NCBI GenBank assembly: GCA_900111695.1
Contig: FOHD01000001.1
Coordinates: 124,001 to 188,000, forward strand
Source of the DNA: Olsenella sp. KH3B4
GTDB taxonomy: Bacteria > Actinomycetota > Coriobacteriia > Coriobacteriales > Atopobiaceae
Length of the DNA stretch: 64,000 nucleotides
Direction: 5' to 3'
The notes under the pieces were generated by a model. The model was not told the DNA's origin. It saw nothing but the letters and a program-made list of their open reading frames with translations, and ran no database searches. The position numbers and the translations under genes were made by a program. Positions 1-9,151 of this stretch are shown piece after piece; within the stretch, counting starts at the first letter, position 1, and each line of letters starts with the position of its first letter.

Positions 1-2
1 AG

Positions 3-2762
3 TTACTTGGCGACCTTGGCAGGACCGCCGTTGGAGTTGATCTTTGCCTGCGCGGCCGCAAGGCGGGCGATGGGCACGCGGTACGGCGAGCAGGAAACGT
101 AGTCGAGGCCAAGGTCATAGTAGACCTGGATGGACTCGGGGTCGCCGCCCGTCTCGCCGCAGACGCCGCAGACGATGTCCGGGTTGGCCTTGTGACCACC
201 CTCGACGCCCATCTGGACAAGCTTGGCAACGCCGGGGTCGACAGTCGCGAACGGATTGCGCTTGACGATCTTCTTGTCAAGGTAGAGCGGCATGAACGCG
301 GACTCTACGTCGTCGCGGGAGAACCCGAGGCAGGTCTGGGTGAGGTCGTTGGTGCCGAAGGAGAAGAAGTCGGCGTGCTTGCCGATCTCGTCGGCGGTGA
401 TGGCAGCGCGAGGGAGCTCGATCATGGTGCCGATGGGGATCTCGAGCTTGACGCCCGTCTCCTCCTCGACCTCCTTGAGGGTCTTCTCGACGCCGGCGCG
501 GACGAGCTCGATCTCGGTCTCGAAGGCGACGAGCGGGATCATGATCTCGGGCTTGGGGTCGAAGCCCTCCTTCTTGAGCTCGGCAGCGGCACCAGCGATG
601 GCGCGGACCTGCATGACGTTGAGCTCGGGATAGACGATGCCCAGGCGGCAGCCGCGAAGGCCGAGCATGGGGTTGGCCTCCTGGAAGGAGTCGAGCTTGG
701 CGAGCAGGGCGCGCTTCTCGGTGCAGTCCTTGCCGGCGCACTCCTCCTTGGTGATCTCCACCTCAAGGTCGCGGGGGTTGTCGAGGAACTCGTGCAGAGG
801 GGGATCGAGCAGGCGAACGATGACGGTCTTGCCGTCCATGGCCTTGAACATGCCAAGGAAGTCGCCCTTCTGGGCCTCGCCCAGCTTCTTGAGGGAATCC
901 TGCTTGACGTCGTCGGACTCGGCGAGGATGAAGTTCTGGATGAGCTGCTTGCGCTCGCCCAGGAACATGTGCTCGGTGCGGTCGAGGCCAATGCCCTCGG
1001 CGCCGTTGTCGGCAGAGAGCTGCGCGTCGGCAGGGTTGTCAGCGTTGGCGCGAACGCCGATCACGCGGCCGCGTGCGGGGTCCTTGCGGACGTCGTCGGC
1101 CCAGTCGAGGATGGTCTCGAGGTCGCCGCCGAGCTGCGGACGAACCAGGGGCACCTCGCCCAGGATGACGTCACCCGTGGTGCCGTCGATGGAGATGATG
1201 TCGCCCTCGTGAAGGACAACGTCGGTGCCGGCAACCTTGCACTCCTTGTTGGGAGCGTCGATGTGGAGCGCCTCGACGCCGCAGACGCAGGGAGCGCCCA
1301 TGCCACGGGCAATGACGGCCGCGTGGGACGTCTTTCCGCCGTGGGACGTGAGGATGCCCTCGGCCGCGACCATGCCCTTGAGGTCATCGGGCGTGGTCTC
1401 CCAGCGCACGAGAATGGAGGGCTTGCCGGCCTCCTTGAAGGCCTCGGCGTCAGCGGACGAGAACACCACGGCACCGGTGGCGGCACCGGGGGAGGCGTTC
1501 AGGCCCTTGGCGAGGACCTCGTACTTGGCCTTGGGGTCGAACTGCGGGTGCAGGAGCTGGTCGAGCTGCTCGGGGGCAACGCGCATGACGGCGGTCTCCC
1601 TGGAGATGCGGCCCTCCTCGTACATCTGGATGGCAACCTTGAGCGCGGAGAGCGCGGTGCGCTTGCCAACGCGGGTCTGGAGCATCCAGAGCTTGCCCTC
1701 CTGAATGGTGAACTCGAGGTCCATCATGTCAGCGTAGTGGTCCTCGAGGATCTCGAAGACGTGGTAGAGCTCCTTGCCAGCCTCCTCGAGGCCCGGGGTC
1801 TTGGGCAGGTCGGAGATGGGCTCGGTGTTGCGGATGCCGGCCACGACGTCCTCGCCCTGTGCGTTCACCAGGAAGTCGCCGTAGCGCTCGTTGGTGCCGT
1901 CGGCGGGGTTGCGCGTGAACGCGACGCCAGTAGCCGAGGTGTCGCCCATGTTGCCAAAGACCATGCACTGCACGTTGACGGCGGTGCCCAGGTCGTCGGG
2001 GATCTTGTTCTGCTTGCGGTAGAGAATTGCGCGCGGCGTGTTCCAAGATCCAAAGACAGCCTGCTCGGCAAGACGAAGCTGGAGGTACGGGTCATGCGGG
2101 AACACGGGCTTGCCGTCGACAACGACCTCGGGGTACTTCTCGGGGTCAACGTTGTCGGCGAAGATCTGCTTGAAGGTGACGACGAGGTCCTTGAGGTCGT
2201 CGGCGTTGAGCTCGGTGTCGAGCTTCACGCCGCGCTCGGCCTTCTTGGCGTTGATGGCGTCCTCGAAGAGCTGACCGTCGACGCCCATGACAACGTCCGA
2301 GAACATCTGGACAAAGCGACGGTAGGAGTCGTAGCCAAAGCGGGGGTTGCCGGTCTTCTTAATGAGACCCTGGACGGAGTCGTCGTTGAGGCCGAGGTTC
2401 AGGACGGTGTCCATCATGCCTGGCATGGAGAAGGGGGCACCAGAGCGAACAGAGACGAGCAGCGGGTCGTCCTTGTCGCCGAGCTTCTTGCCCATGCGCT
2501 TCTCGAGGTCCTTGCGGTAGACGTCAATCTCGTCGAGGACGCCGTCAGGCCAGACATTGCCAGCGGACGAGTAAGCGACGCAGGTCTGGCAGGTGATGGA
2601 GAATCCCGGAGGAACGGGAAGGCCAATGTTGGCCATCTCCGCCAGGTTGGCGCCCTTGCCGCCGGTAATCCACTTCGCCTCGTCGACGGTAGCACCGGCA
2701 ACTTCGGTCACGTTGTTGCCGTTCTCGTCCTTTCCGAAGCGGTACACGTGCTTCTCAGACAT
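3..2762 (-). CDS. ppdK: Pyruvate, phosphate dikinase
   Basis: This 919-aa protein interconverts pyruvate + ATP + Pi with PEP + AMP + PPi in the cytosol. It has the usual full length: N-terminal ATP-grasp nucleotide-binding domain (GGKGANLAEM near residue 40), central phosphohistidine domain and C-terminal PEP/pyruvate TIM barrel. The swivelling-domain motif GGKTSHAAVIARG places the catalytic His at 480, with the regulatory-type Thr two residues before it (T478). The barrel keeps GTNDLTQ and CGVCGE motifs. I chose the ATG at 2762 because a GGGGAG Shine-Dalgarno lies just upstream and the protein then begins MSEKHVYRF; an upstream in-frame start lacks this. The gene lies downstream of a half-length PPDK-regulator homologue but is separated from it by a terminator-like hairpin. 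Confidence 0.97.
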   Translation of the reverse strand: MSEKHVYRFGKDENGNNVTEVAGATVDEAKWITGGKGANLAEMANIGLPVPPGFSITCQTCVAYSSAGNVWPDGVLDEIDVYRKDLEKRMGKKLGDKDDPLLVSVRSGAPFSMPGMMDTVLNLGLNDDSVQGLIKKTGNPRFGYDSYRRFVQMFSDVVMGVDGQLFEDAINAKKAERGVKLDTELNADDLKDLVVTFKQIFADNVDPEKYPEVVVDGKPVFPHDPYLQLRLAEQAVFGSWNTPRAILYRKQNKIPDDLGTAVNVQCMVFGNMGDTSATGVAFTRNPADGTNERYGDFLVNAQGEDVVAGIRNTEPISDLPKTPGLEEAGKELYHVFEILEDHYADMMDLEFTIQEGKLWMLQTRVGKRTALSALKVAIQMYEEGRISRETAVMRVAPEQLDQLLHPQFDPKAKYEVLAKGLNASPGAATGAVVFSSADAEAFKEAGKPSILVRWETTPDDLKGMVAAEGILTSHGGKTSHAAVIARGMGAPCVCGVEALHIDAPNKECKVAGTDVVLHEGDIISIDGTTGDVILGEVPLVRPQLGGDLETILDWADDVRKDPARGRVIGVRANADNPADAQLSADNGAEGIGLDRTEHMFLGERKQLIQNFILAESDDVKQDSLKKLGEAQKGDFLGMFKAMDGKTVIVRLLDPPLHEFLDNPRDLEVEITKEECAGKDCTEKRALLAKLDSFQEANPMLGLRGCRLGIVYPELNVMQVRAIAGAAAELKKEGFDPKPEIMIPLVAFETEIELVRAGVEKTLKEVEEETGVKLEIPIGTMIELPRAAITADEIGKHADFFSFGTNDLTQTCLGFSRDDVESAFMPLYLDKKIVKRNPFATVDPGVAKLVQMGVEGGHKANPDIVCGVCGETGGDPESIQVYYDLGLDYVSCSPYRVPIARLAAAQAKINSNGGPAKVAK

Positions 2763-2921
2763 TTCACTCCCCTGTTCGAACAACCTGACACGCCTTTCGG
2801 CGCGCACTCACATCGCGGACCCAGGTTCAGGTCACCGCAACGCCCAATTCTAGACAGGCCCATTTTCGGGAGATGCCAAAATCAAGCCGTAACCGGTGGA
2901 CGGAAAAATACTCCGGCGAAC

Positions 2922-2956
2922 GAAACAAAAATGGGGCCAGACGCAAGTCTGGCCCC
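2922..2956 (-). terminator. Rho-independent terminator of the PDRP-like gene
   Basis: A perfect 10-bp GC-rich stem (2933-2942 with 2947-2956) closes on a GCAA/TTGC tetraloop. On the minus strand a T-rich run (complement of 2922-2932) follows. It lies 27 bp past the stop of the gene ending at 2984 and before ppdK, so transcripts from upstream should mostly stop here and ppdK should have its own promoter in 2763-2920. Confidence 0.8.
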
Positions 2957-2983
2957 CTGAACGGGCACATATGTACCTACAAG

Positions 2984-3388
2984 TTACTCCTGCGATGCCG
3001 GATGCTCGGAGAAAGTGGCACCAATGGCGTGGCTCGGCTCCTCGCCCGTGAGCGTCGAGATGACGGTGACGGCAGGGCCAAGCAGGTCGATAGAGGGGAT
3101 GCCCCTCCTGTCAAGCTCGCGGCGAATCTCGCGGCGAAGCTGACCGTTTGCGAAGGTGTGGAATACTGCGCTCGGCCTGTCCGGGTCGAAGTTCTTGTCG
3201 AAGTAGTCTCGGACCTGCTCGACGCTCTCTACGCCAGATACACGGATGATCTCGACGGAGCCATCGCCGAACTGAGCAGCAGCAGCCTCCACAACGGCCT
3301 TTGCGGTCTCGCCGCGCGCGTCAGAGAGCACGTAGATGGCAGGGACAACGTGGCCGAAGACATCATCGTCCAGATCAAGTTTCCTCAT
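2984..3388 (-). CDS. Half-length PPDK/PEP-synthase regulatory protein (DUF299 N-terminal domain only)
   Basis: The 134 residues match the N-terminal half of the DUF299 kinase/pyrophosphorylase family, which phosphorylates and dephosphorylates the active-site Thr/His region of PPDK. The typical opening (IYVLSDARGETA, residues 18-29) and the segment ending IDLLGPAVTVI are clear. Family members are about 270 aa, and the second half carries the P-loop. Here the protein stops right after the first domain, with under 30 bp before a terminator, so the P-loop half is absent rather than frameshifted. The start has a good GGGAGG site. Its position beside ppdK suggests a retained link to PPDK, but it cannot be a normal nucleotide-dependent kinase by itself. 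It could be a binding or sensing remnant, or need a partner encoded elsewhere. Confidence 0.75.
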   Translation of the reverse strand: MRKLDLDDDVFGHVVPAIYVLSDARGETAKAVVEAAAAQFGDGSVEIIRVSGVESVEQVRDYFDKNFDPDRPSAVFHTFANGQLRREIRRELDRRGIPSIDLLGPAVTVISTLTGEEPSHAIGATFSEHPASQE

Positions 3389-3451
3389 AGTCTATCCTCC
3401 CAAGTGACCCAATCGTGCGGGGACGTTGCAGCAAGTGTAACCGCTCTTACC

Positions 3452-5548
3452 CTACTTTCGCTTCGAAAGTGCACCAATATCGGCGACGTCACCAAAGACG
3501 CCTGCGAAACGGTTGAGAAGTCGAAGACGGTTGTCCCTCACCGCCGGATCGGGGTCCATCACGAGGACGTCGGTGAAGAATCGATCGATGGGGCCACGGA
3601 GGCCCGCCAGAGCCTCGCAGGCGGCGTCGAAGTCACCGGCAGCGAGGGCAGCCGAAACGGCCTTCTCGCCCTCCTCGCAGGCGGCGAGAAGCGACTTCTC
3701 GGCATCACCGAGAACGCCGGCGTCAACCGTGGTGCCGAGCGAAGCGTTAGCGAGGTGAGCTGCGCGGGCATACGCCGTCGCAAGGTCCTCGAAGAGCTCC
3801 GGGCTCTCGGAGCGCGCACGGTCAAGAGCCGCGGCGCGGCGGATGAACTCCTCAGGGTCGATGACACCAACGGCACCCACGGCCTCAATGGCATCGGGCG
3901 CGATTCCCTCGTCCTTGGCGATGGCCGCAAGGCGACCCTGGAAGAAGGAGGCAACGGACGAGGCGACCGCATCGGCATCAAACTCGATGCCCTGCGCAGC
4001 ATAGGACGCAAGCGCAAGCTCGATGAGCGGACGCAGGTGCACTGCGGGAAGCGTGCGCAGCATGGCAATCACGCCGATGGCCGCGCGACGCACGGCGAAG
4101 GGGTCTGAGGAGCCAGTGGGCGGCTCGTCGATAGCGAAGATGCCGCACACGGTGTCGAGCTTGTCCGCGATTGCCACGCACTTACCAACGAGGCCAGACG
4201 GGAGCTCATCGCCGGCAAAACGGGGACGATAGTGCTCGCGGATGGCGTCGCAGACTTCCTGGGGCTCCCCGGCAGCCTTGGCGTAGTAGCCGCCCATGAC
4301 GCCCTGCTGGTTGGTGAACTCTACCACGGCTTGGCTGACAAGGTCGGCCTTTGCAAGGTGCGCAGCTCGCTTGGCAAGGTCGCAGGTGCGCTCGTCAGCA
4401 CCCGCAGCCTTTGCCACGGCCTCGGCAAGCACCTCCATACGCGTGACCTTCTGGCGAACGGTGCCGAGCTTCTCCTGGAACACGACGGTGCCAAGGCGCT
4501 CGACAAACTCGTCCATGGGGACCTTCAGGTCCTCCTCATAGAAGAACTTGGCGTCGTCGAGGCGGGCGCGCACGACGCGCTCGTTGCCGTCGACAACGGT
4601 CGCGGAGACCTTGGGATCTGCATTTGAGACCACGACGAACTCGCGCGTAAGGTTGCCCTCGGCGTCATAGACGGGGAAGTAGCGCTGGTTGGAGAGCATT
4701 GACTCGCAGATGATCTCATGCGGTACCTTGAGGAACTCCTCGTCGAAGGTGCCCACCAAAACCGTGGGCCACTCGCAGAGGTTCACGACCTCGTCAAGCG
4801 TGCGCTTGGGGGTGTCGACGTGGCAGCCGGGACGCTCGGCCTCGACCTTGCGAACGCCGTCGAGGATGGCGGCACGGCGCTCGTCCTCGAGCAAAACGCC
4901 ATTCTCGCGCAGCACGTCGGCATAGACTGCGGGGCTCTCGACCTTGTGGTCACCGGCGCCGAGGACACGATGCCCACGCGTGGTGCCAGCGCTCGTGACG
5001 TCGGCGTACCTCACGGGCACGACGTCAGAACCGAGAAGAGCGCAGATCCAGCGGATGGGACGCACGAAGGTCTGGTGCTCGGAACCCCAGCGCTGACTCC
5101 TGTAGTTGGGCCATTCGATAGAGCCAATGACCTGCTCGGAAAGGGCAGAGAGGATGGGCGTGGCGGGACGGGCGTCCACGTGCTTCTCGGCAAAGACGTA
5201 CTCGCGACCATCGGAATCGACGCGGCGCGCAAGCTGGGAGGCTTCGACGCCAAACTTGCGGGCAAATCCCTGGGCGGCCTTGGTGGGGGCGCCATCGGCG
5301 TCAAAGGCGATACTGGCGGCCGGCCCACGCTTGACCTCGTTGAGCTCCTCGGTGGCGAGAGCCACGTCATGGACGTAGGCCACGAGCCTTCTCGGCGACT
5401 GATGGGTCTCGACCTTGCCATGCGCAAGGCCGGCTTCGTCCAGCCCCTTGCGCACCAGCTCGCCGAGCTGCACAACCGCATGGTTGAGCGGAGCGGACGG
5501 CATCTCCTCGCAGCCAATCTCGAGCAGGAAGTCCCTTGTCTCTGCCAT
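3452..5548 (-). CDS. glyS: Glycyl-tRNA synthetase, beta subunit
   Basis: This 698-aa protein is the beta chain of the bacterial alpha2beta2 glycyl-tRNA synthetase, which recognises tRNA-Gly while the alpha chain activates glycine. The start MAETRDFLLEIGCEEMP is the family's classic N-terminus, and the length is normal. The ATG at 5548 follows the glyQ stop codon with no gap, so the two subunits are probably translationally coupled, giving the equal amounts the complex needs. It is the last gene of the long rpsP-khpA-rimM-trmD-lepB-glyQ-glyS run. I see no T-box leader before glyQ, so control is probably through the upstream operon promoter. Confidence 0.97.
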   Translation of the reverse strand: MAETRDFLLEIGCEEMPSAPLNHAVVQLGELVRKGLDEAGLAHGKVETHQSPRRLVAYVHDVALATEELNEVKRGPAASIAFDADGAPTKAAQGFARKFGVEASQLARRVDSDGREYVFAEKHVDARPATPILSALSEQVIGSIEWPNYRSQRWGSEHQTFVRPIRWICALLGSDVVPVRYADVTSAGTTRGHRVLGAGDHKVESPAVYADVLRENGVLLEDERRAAILDGVRKVEAERPGCHVDTPKRTLDEVVNLCEWPTVLVGTFDEEFLKVPHEIICESMLSNQRYFPVYDAEGNLTREFVVVSNADPKVSATVVDGNERVVRARLDDAKFFYEEDLKVPMDEFVERLGTVVFQEKLGTVRQKVTRMEVLAEAVAKAAGADERTCDLAKRAAHLAKADLVSQAVVEFTNQQGVMGGYYAKAAGEPQEVCDAIREHYRPRFAGDELPSGLVGKCVAIADKLDTVCGIFAIDEPPTGSSDPFAVRRAAIGVIAMLRTLPAVHLRPLIELALASYAAQGIEFDADAVASSVASFFQGRLAAIAKDEGIAPDAIEAVGAVGVIDPEEFIRRAAALDRARSESPELFEDLATAYARAAHLANASLGTTVDAGVLGDAEKSLLAACEEGEKAVSAALAAGDFDAACEALAGLRGPIDRFFTDVLVMDPDPAVRDNRLRLLNRFAGVFGDVADIGALSKRK

Positions 5549-6460
5549 CTAGGCCACCTCCCCCTTCTTGGTTGCGGCATCCTTCTTGCCAGCGACCTCG
5601 GCGAGGTAGGCCTCGCAGCAGTCCTTGGCGACGGTGCGGACGCGCAGGATGTAGTTGGCACGCTCCGTGGCGGAGATGGCACCGCGGGAGTCGAGCAGGT
5701 TGAACGCATGACTGCACTTCATGACGCAGTCATAGGCGGGAAGCGGCAGGTGGGCGTCGAGGCAGGAATGGCACTCTGCCTCATACTCGTCGAACTTCTC
5801 GCGCATGAGGTCAACGTTGGCGACCTCGAAGTTGTACGCAGAGAACTCGCGCTCGTTCTCGAGGAAGACGTCGCCGTAGGTCATGGGGGTGCCATCTGGC
5901 AGGTAGCTCCAGACAATGTCGTAGACCGAGTTCACTCCCTGGGCGTACATGGCAATGCGCTCGAGGCCATAGGTAATCTCGACCGGGACGGGGTCTACCT
6001 CGATGCCGCCGACCTGCTGGAAGTAGGTGAACTGCGTGACCTCCATGCCGTCCATCCACACCTCCCAGCCAAGGCCCCAGGCGCCCAGCGTGGGGCTCTC
6101 CCAGTCGTCCTCGACGAAGCGGACGTCGTGCTCAGCGGGATCCAGGCCAATTGCGGCGAGCGAGCCCAGGTAGAGGTCCTGGGAATCCACCGGAGAGGGC
6201 TTGAGGAGCACCTGGAACTGGTAGTAGTGCTGCAGGCGGTTGGGGTTCTCTCCATAGCGGCCGTCAGCGGGACGACGGCAGGGCTGCGGATAGCAGGTAC
6301 GCCAGGCGGCCGGCCCAAGCGAGCGCAGGAGGGTGGCCGTGTGGAACGTTCCCGCACCCACCTCAGAGTCGTAAGGCTGCATCACAGTGCAGCCCTTGTC
6401 GGCCCAGTAGTGCTCGAGGGCAAGAATCATGTCTTGGAACGTTAGCGGACTTTCGCTCAT
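5549..6460 (-). CDS. glyQ: Glycyl-tRNA synthetase, alpha subunit
   Basis: This 303-aa class II aminoacyl-tRNA synthetase alpha chain catalyses glycine activation and aminoacylation together with GlyS. Recognisable family sequence includes [14 protein letters not shown] near the N-terminus, [16 protein letters not shown] and the LQHYYQFQV segment. I set the start at the ATG at 6460 ([11 protein letters not shown]), which has a GGAGGAAGG ribosome-binding site; in-frame codons further upstream would run into the lepB coding end. It is followed with no gap by glyS. The protein ends with a short Lys-rich tail ([12 protein letters not shown]). Confidence 0.97.
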   Translation of the reverse strand: MSESPLTFQDMILALEHYWADKGCTVMQPYDSEVGAGTFHTATLLRSLGPAAWRTCYPQPCRRPADGRYGENPNRLQHYYQFQVLLKPSPVDSQDLYLGSLAAIGLDPAEHDVRFVEDDWESPTLGAWGLGWEVWMDGMEVTQFTYFQQVGGIEVDPVPVEITYGLERIAMYAQGVNSVYDIVWSYLPDGTPMTYGDVFLENEREFSAYNFEVANVDLMREKFDEYEAECHSCLDAHLPLPAYDCVMKCSHAFNLLDSRGAISATERANYILRVRTVAKDCCEAYLAEVAGKKDAATKKGEVA

Positions 6461-6498
6461 TTCCGTCCTTCCTCCGGGAGGAGACGCCAACGCGGCCG

Positions 6499-7062
6499 CT
6501 AGAGGGCCTTTACGTCGGAAATCGGCCAATAGATGCAGAGTATCTTCGACGTCACCGAGCTCACCCTCACCGGGCCAAAGTAGCGCGAGTCGAGGGAGTT
6601 GGTACGGTTGTCGCCCATGACCCAGATGTATCCGTCTGGGATGGTGTACGGGTAGCTAATCCCCGCCGAGCCAGCCTGGTCCGAGAGCGAGTAGCTGGGT
6701 TTGCCCAGGGTGTAGGAGGACTCATCGAGCTGGACGCCATCCACGTAGACGCTGCCGTCACGCAGGTCGACGGTCTGGCCAGCAACTGCAATGACGCGCT
6801 TCACGAGCGTGGTGCCGGGCTCGCGCGGGCTCTCGAACGTCACGACATCACCCGCCTTGGGAGACTCCCAGTTAAGGGTGACCTTCTCGCCTAGAAGCAG
6901 GTCACCCTCCTGAATGGTCTCGAGCATGGAGCCCGAGGGGACCTCATAGACTCCCACCACAAAGGTGCGAAGGAGCAGCGCGACGCCAAGTGCCACGAGG
7001 ATGGTAACGACGACGTCGAGAATGCCGCCCTTCTTATCCTTTGCTGCCTTGCCCTTGGCCAT
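6499..7062 (-). CDS. lepB: Signal peptidase I
   Basis: A 187-aa type I signal peptidase that cleaves signal peptides from secreted proteins at the outer face of the membrane. One N-terminal membrane segment (about residues 14-36) follows a Lys-rich cytosolic start. The serine-lysine dyad is visible: Ser45 in the PSGSM box and Lys88 in LVKRVIAV. The C-terminal box [14 protein letters not shown] is intact. It sits between trmD and glyQ in the translation operon and ends 38 bp before the glyQ start. The family's short Gram-positive form fits the length. Confidence 0.95.
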   Translation of the reverse strand: MAKGKAAKDKKGGILDVVVTILVALGVALLLRTFVVGVYEVPSGSMLETIQEGDLLLGEKVTLNWESPKAGDVVTFESPREPGTTLVKRVIAVAGQTVDLRDGSVYVDGVQLDESSYTLGKPSYSLSDQAGSAGISYPYTIPDGYIWVMGDNRTNSLDSRYFGPVRVSSVTSKILCIYWPISDVKAL

Positions 7063-7063
7063 G

Positions 7064-7840
7064 CTATTCGCCTTCCGTTGCAGAACACCCGTTGCCAGCC
7101 GACCCTCCGCGGCTCTCCCCCATCACCTGGCGAGCGAACTCCCACTCCTCGTCGGAGAGATGAGCCCCGTCAAGCAGGTCGGGACGCCAGAGAGCGGTGC
7201 GCTCGATGGCGCTTCTCCTGCGCCATGCGTTCACCGCGCCGTGGTCACCGGAGAGAAGGACCTCCGGCACACGTAGCCCATCATAGTCCGCCGGCCGTGT
7301 GTACTGTGCGTACTCCAGAAGGCCATCCGAGAAAGACTCGTCGCGCGCACTCATCTCGTCCCCAAGCGCACCAGGAAGGAGACGAACCACGGCATCGATA
7401 ACGACAAGCGCGGGGAGCTCGCCGCCGGTAAGGACGTAATCTCCCAGGGAGAGGACATCGTCCGCAAGACCGTAGACGCGCTCGTCCATACCCTCGTAGC
7501 GACCACAGACAAAGAGCAGCCGCTCCTCGCGAGAAAGACGCTCTGCCACGGTCTCGTCAAAGCGATGCCCGCAAGGCGAGAAGAACACCACATGCGGGGC
7601 GCACGCTCCGCGCTGTGAGATGTCGCGGACGGCTTCGAAGATGGGGGCTGGCTTCATGAGCATGCCCTGCCCTCCCCCAAAGGGGGCGTCGTCAACCGTG
7701 CGGTGCCGGTCGTGCGTCCAGTCACGAAGGTCGTACGCCTCGAACGAGAAGATGCCCTTCGCCTGGGCACGACCCATAATCGATGCGTCGAGGTAAGACG
7801 AGAAGACGCCTGGGAATACCGAGAGTGTCTCGACAATCAC
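7064..7840 (-). CDS. trmD: tRNA (guanine-N1)-methyltransferase
   Basis: TrmD methylates G37 N1 in tRNAs reading CNN codons, using S-adenosylmethionine, and prevents +1 frameshifting. The 258-aa protein has the SPOUT trefoil-knot motifs GGGQGMLMKP, FVCGRYEGMDERV and LSLGDYVLTGGE. Its GTG start (7840) overlaps the rimM stop in a GTGA arrangement, so the two are coupled, as in many rimM-trmD pairs. The order rpsP-(KH)-rimM-trmD is the standard bacterial block, although rplS does not follow here; lepB does. Confidence 0.96.
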   Translation of the reverse strand: MIVETLSVFPGVFSSYLDASIMGRAQAKGIFSFEAYDLRDWTHDRHRTVDDAPFGGGQGMLMKPAPIFEAVRDISQRGACAPHVVFFSPCGHRFDETVAERLSREERLLFVCGRYEGMDERVYGLADDVLSLGDYVLTGGELPALVVIDAVVRLLPGALGDEMSARDESFSDGLLEYAQYTRPADYDGLRVPEVLLSGDHGAVNAWRRRSAIERTALWRPDLLDGAHLSDEEWEFARQVMGESRGGSAGNGCSATEGE

Positions 7841-8361
7841 TGGTCCCCACCCCCGTCGATCAGCCCAGCGGGCACGCAGACAGCGATGGGACCATCGTCC
7901 GGTACCCCAGCGACCACGTCTTCCACGACGGGCAGGAGGACCTCGCCGAACGGACCCTCAACAACCCAGACATCATTGGCGGGCCCGACCATGACCTCCT
8001 CGATCGTGCCGAGGTAGCCGAGGCTCTTGTCACAAACCTCGCGACCAAAGAGCGCCTCAGCGTCGTGGAGCGCCACATCATCAGGCAGGTCCTTCTCGCG
8101 GGCAAGAAGGTAGCGGCCGCGAAGACCGTCTGCCTGGTCGATACCCGTTACGCCCGAGAGCGAGACCAGCTGCCCGCGAGCGCCCTCGGTGACATGCGTG
8201 ACCATGAAGGACCTTGGCCCCTTGAGACGAGGAGGCACCACGAAGACCTCGAGGCCCTCGCGAACAAGAGGGGGAAGGCCGTGAACGGCAACCGTCACGA
8301 CCTCCCCCGTTCTACCGTGCGACTTCTCGACACGGGCTATGACTCTATAGCGATCCCGCAA
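7837..8361 (-). CDS. rimM: 16S rRNA processing protein RimM
   Basis: A 174-aa 30S maturation factor that binds ribosomal protein S19 through its PRC-barrel domain. The N-terminal RimM half contains VEKSHGRTGEVV, and the C-terminal PRC-barrel has YLGTIEEVMVGPANDVWVVEG. The only start that keeps the full domain is TTG at 8361, seven bases after the khpA stop; the ribosome-binding site is weak, so translation probably depends on coupling to khpA. The 3' end overlaps the trmD start by 4 nt. Confidence 0.93.
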   Translation of the reverse strand: MRDRYRVIARVEKSHGRTGEVVTVAVHGLPPLVREGLEVFVVPPRLKGPRSFMVTHVTEGARGQLVSLSGVTGIDQADGLRGRYLLAREKDLPDDVALHDAEALFGREVCDKSLGYLGTIEEVMVGPANDVWVVEGPFGEVLLPVVEDVVAGVPDDGPIAVCVPAGLIDGGGDQ

Positions 8362-8367
8362 GGTTGC

Positions 8368-8655
8368 CTAGCCTACGACCTCGACCTCGACAGAGGTCCC
8401 CACGCGCTGGCCAAGGGCACGCGCGAGGGTGCGGATTGCTTTTATCGTGCGGCCCTTACGGCCAATCACGCGGCCGGCATCCTCCTCGGCACACGTGACC
8501 TCGATGAGGGAGCCCTCGTCGCTATCGGTGACGTCAAGCGAGACTGCGCCCTCATCATCGACAAGCCCGCAGACGATGTACTCGACAAGGTCTGCCACCT
8601 TGTCGGAGGGCATCTCCTGCTCCTCGTCGACCTCGTCGTTAATGGTGTCTTCCAT
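8368..8655 (-). CDS. khpA: KH-domain RNA-binding protein (KhpA)
   Basis: A 95-aa protein with a single KH domain in its second half; the nucleic-acid-binding loop is GRVIGRKGRTIKAIRTL (residues 61-77). KhpA-type proteins bind RNA, usually with KhpB, and affect cell division and ribosome function in Gram-positive bacteria. The acidic first 20 residues (MEDTINDEVDEEQEMP) are longer than in many homologues. An AGGGG site precedes the ATG at 8655. It lies 10 bp after rpsP, its usual place between rpsP and rimM. Confidence 0.93.
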   Translation of the reverse strand: MEDTINDEVDEEQEMPSDKVADLVEYIVCGLVDDEGAVSLDVTDSDEGSLIEVTCAEEDAGRVIGRKGRTIKAIRTLARALGQRVGTSVEVEVVG

Positions 8656-8665
8656 AGAGGTGCCC

Positions 8666-9001
8666 CTACTCGGCAGCAGCCTCAGCAGCCTCCTCGGCCG
8701 CCTTGGCAGCCTTGGCAGCGGCCTTCTTGGAGATCTTGGTCTTCTTCTCGACGACGGGCTGGCCGTTGCGGACAACGTCGATGAGGTGGGAGACGGAGTT
8801 GGTGGGCTGGGCGCCCTTGGAGACCCAGGCGTCAACCTTCTCGAGGTCAATCTCGATGGTCTTGGGGTTGGTCAGGGGGTTGTAACGGCCCACCTGCTCA
8901 ATGTAACGGCCATCGCGAGGCATGTGGCTGTCAGCGACGACAATGCGATAGTACGGACGCTTCTTGGCACCGTGACGGGCCAGACGAATCTTAACTGCCA
9001 A
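8666..9001 (-). CDS. rpsP: 30S ribosomal protein S16
   Basis: S16 binds 16S rRNA in the body of the 30S subunit. The 111-aa protein starts with the family's [21 protein letters not shown] and ends with an Ala/Lys-rich tail ([18 protein letters not shown]) that is longer than in E. coli. The start is TTG at 9001: an exact GGAGGAG ribosome-binding site sits six bases upstream, and only this start gives the conserved N-terminus. An in-frame ATG 15 bases upstream overlaps the ribosome-binding site itself and would add MEEFS. It is the first gene of the rpsP-khpA-rimM-trmD-lepB-glyQS run. Confidence 0.95.
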   Translation of the reverse strand: MAVKIRLARHGAKKRPYYRIVVADSHMPRDGRYIEQVGRYNPLTNPKTIEIDLEKVDAWVSKGAQPTNSVSHLIDVVRNGQPVVEKKTKISKKAAAKAAKAAEEAAEAAAE

Positions 9002-9075
9002 TGAAAACTCCTCCATACGAGCGGTGCCCTGGTGTAGTGTCATGGCTGCACCGCATAGCCACATAGCAACTAGAC

Positions 9076-9103
9076 ATTCTACGCCCACGCGGCATATGCG
9101 CAA
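9076..9103 (-). promoter_or_regulatory. Candidate sigma70-type promoter for rpsP operon
   Basis: On the minus strand a TTGCGC box (9098-9103) and a TAGAAT box (9076-9081) are 16 bp apart, about 75 bp before the rpsP start. The -10 is good and the -35 moderate. No other gene lies between it and rpsP. Confidence 0.5.
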
Positions 9104-9151
9104 GTTGCAGATTTTGTGAACCGTGCCGTTATGCACTGCATCATCTTTGCG

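Noticed and set aside
192..2960. Long plus-strand open frame antisense to ppdK (over 900 codons)
   Set aside because: It mirrors the codon bias of the high-GC gene on the other strand; composition is Leu/Val/Gly/Asp repeats with no family match, and no ribosome-binding site.
4718..6445. Long plus-strand frame across glyS-glyQ
   Set aside because: Shadow of two certain genes on the minus strand; crosses their junction and has no recognisable domain.
6461..6498. T-box riboswitch before glyQS
   Set aside because: Only 38 bp separate lepB and glyQ; no room for specifier, T-box or terminator.
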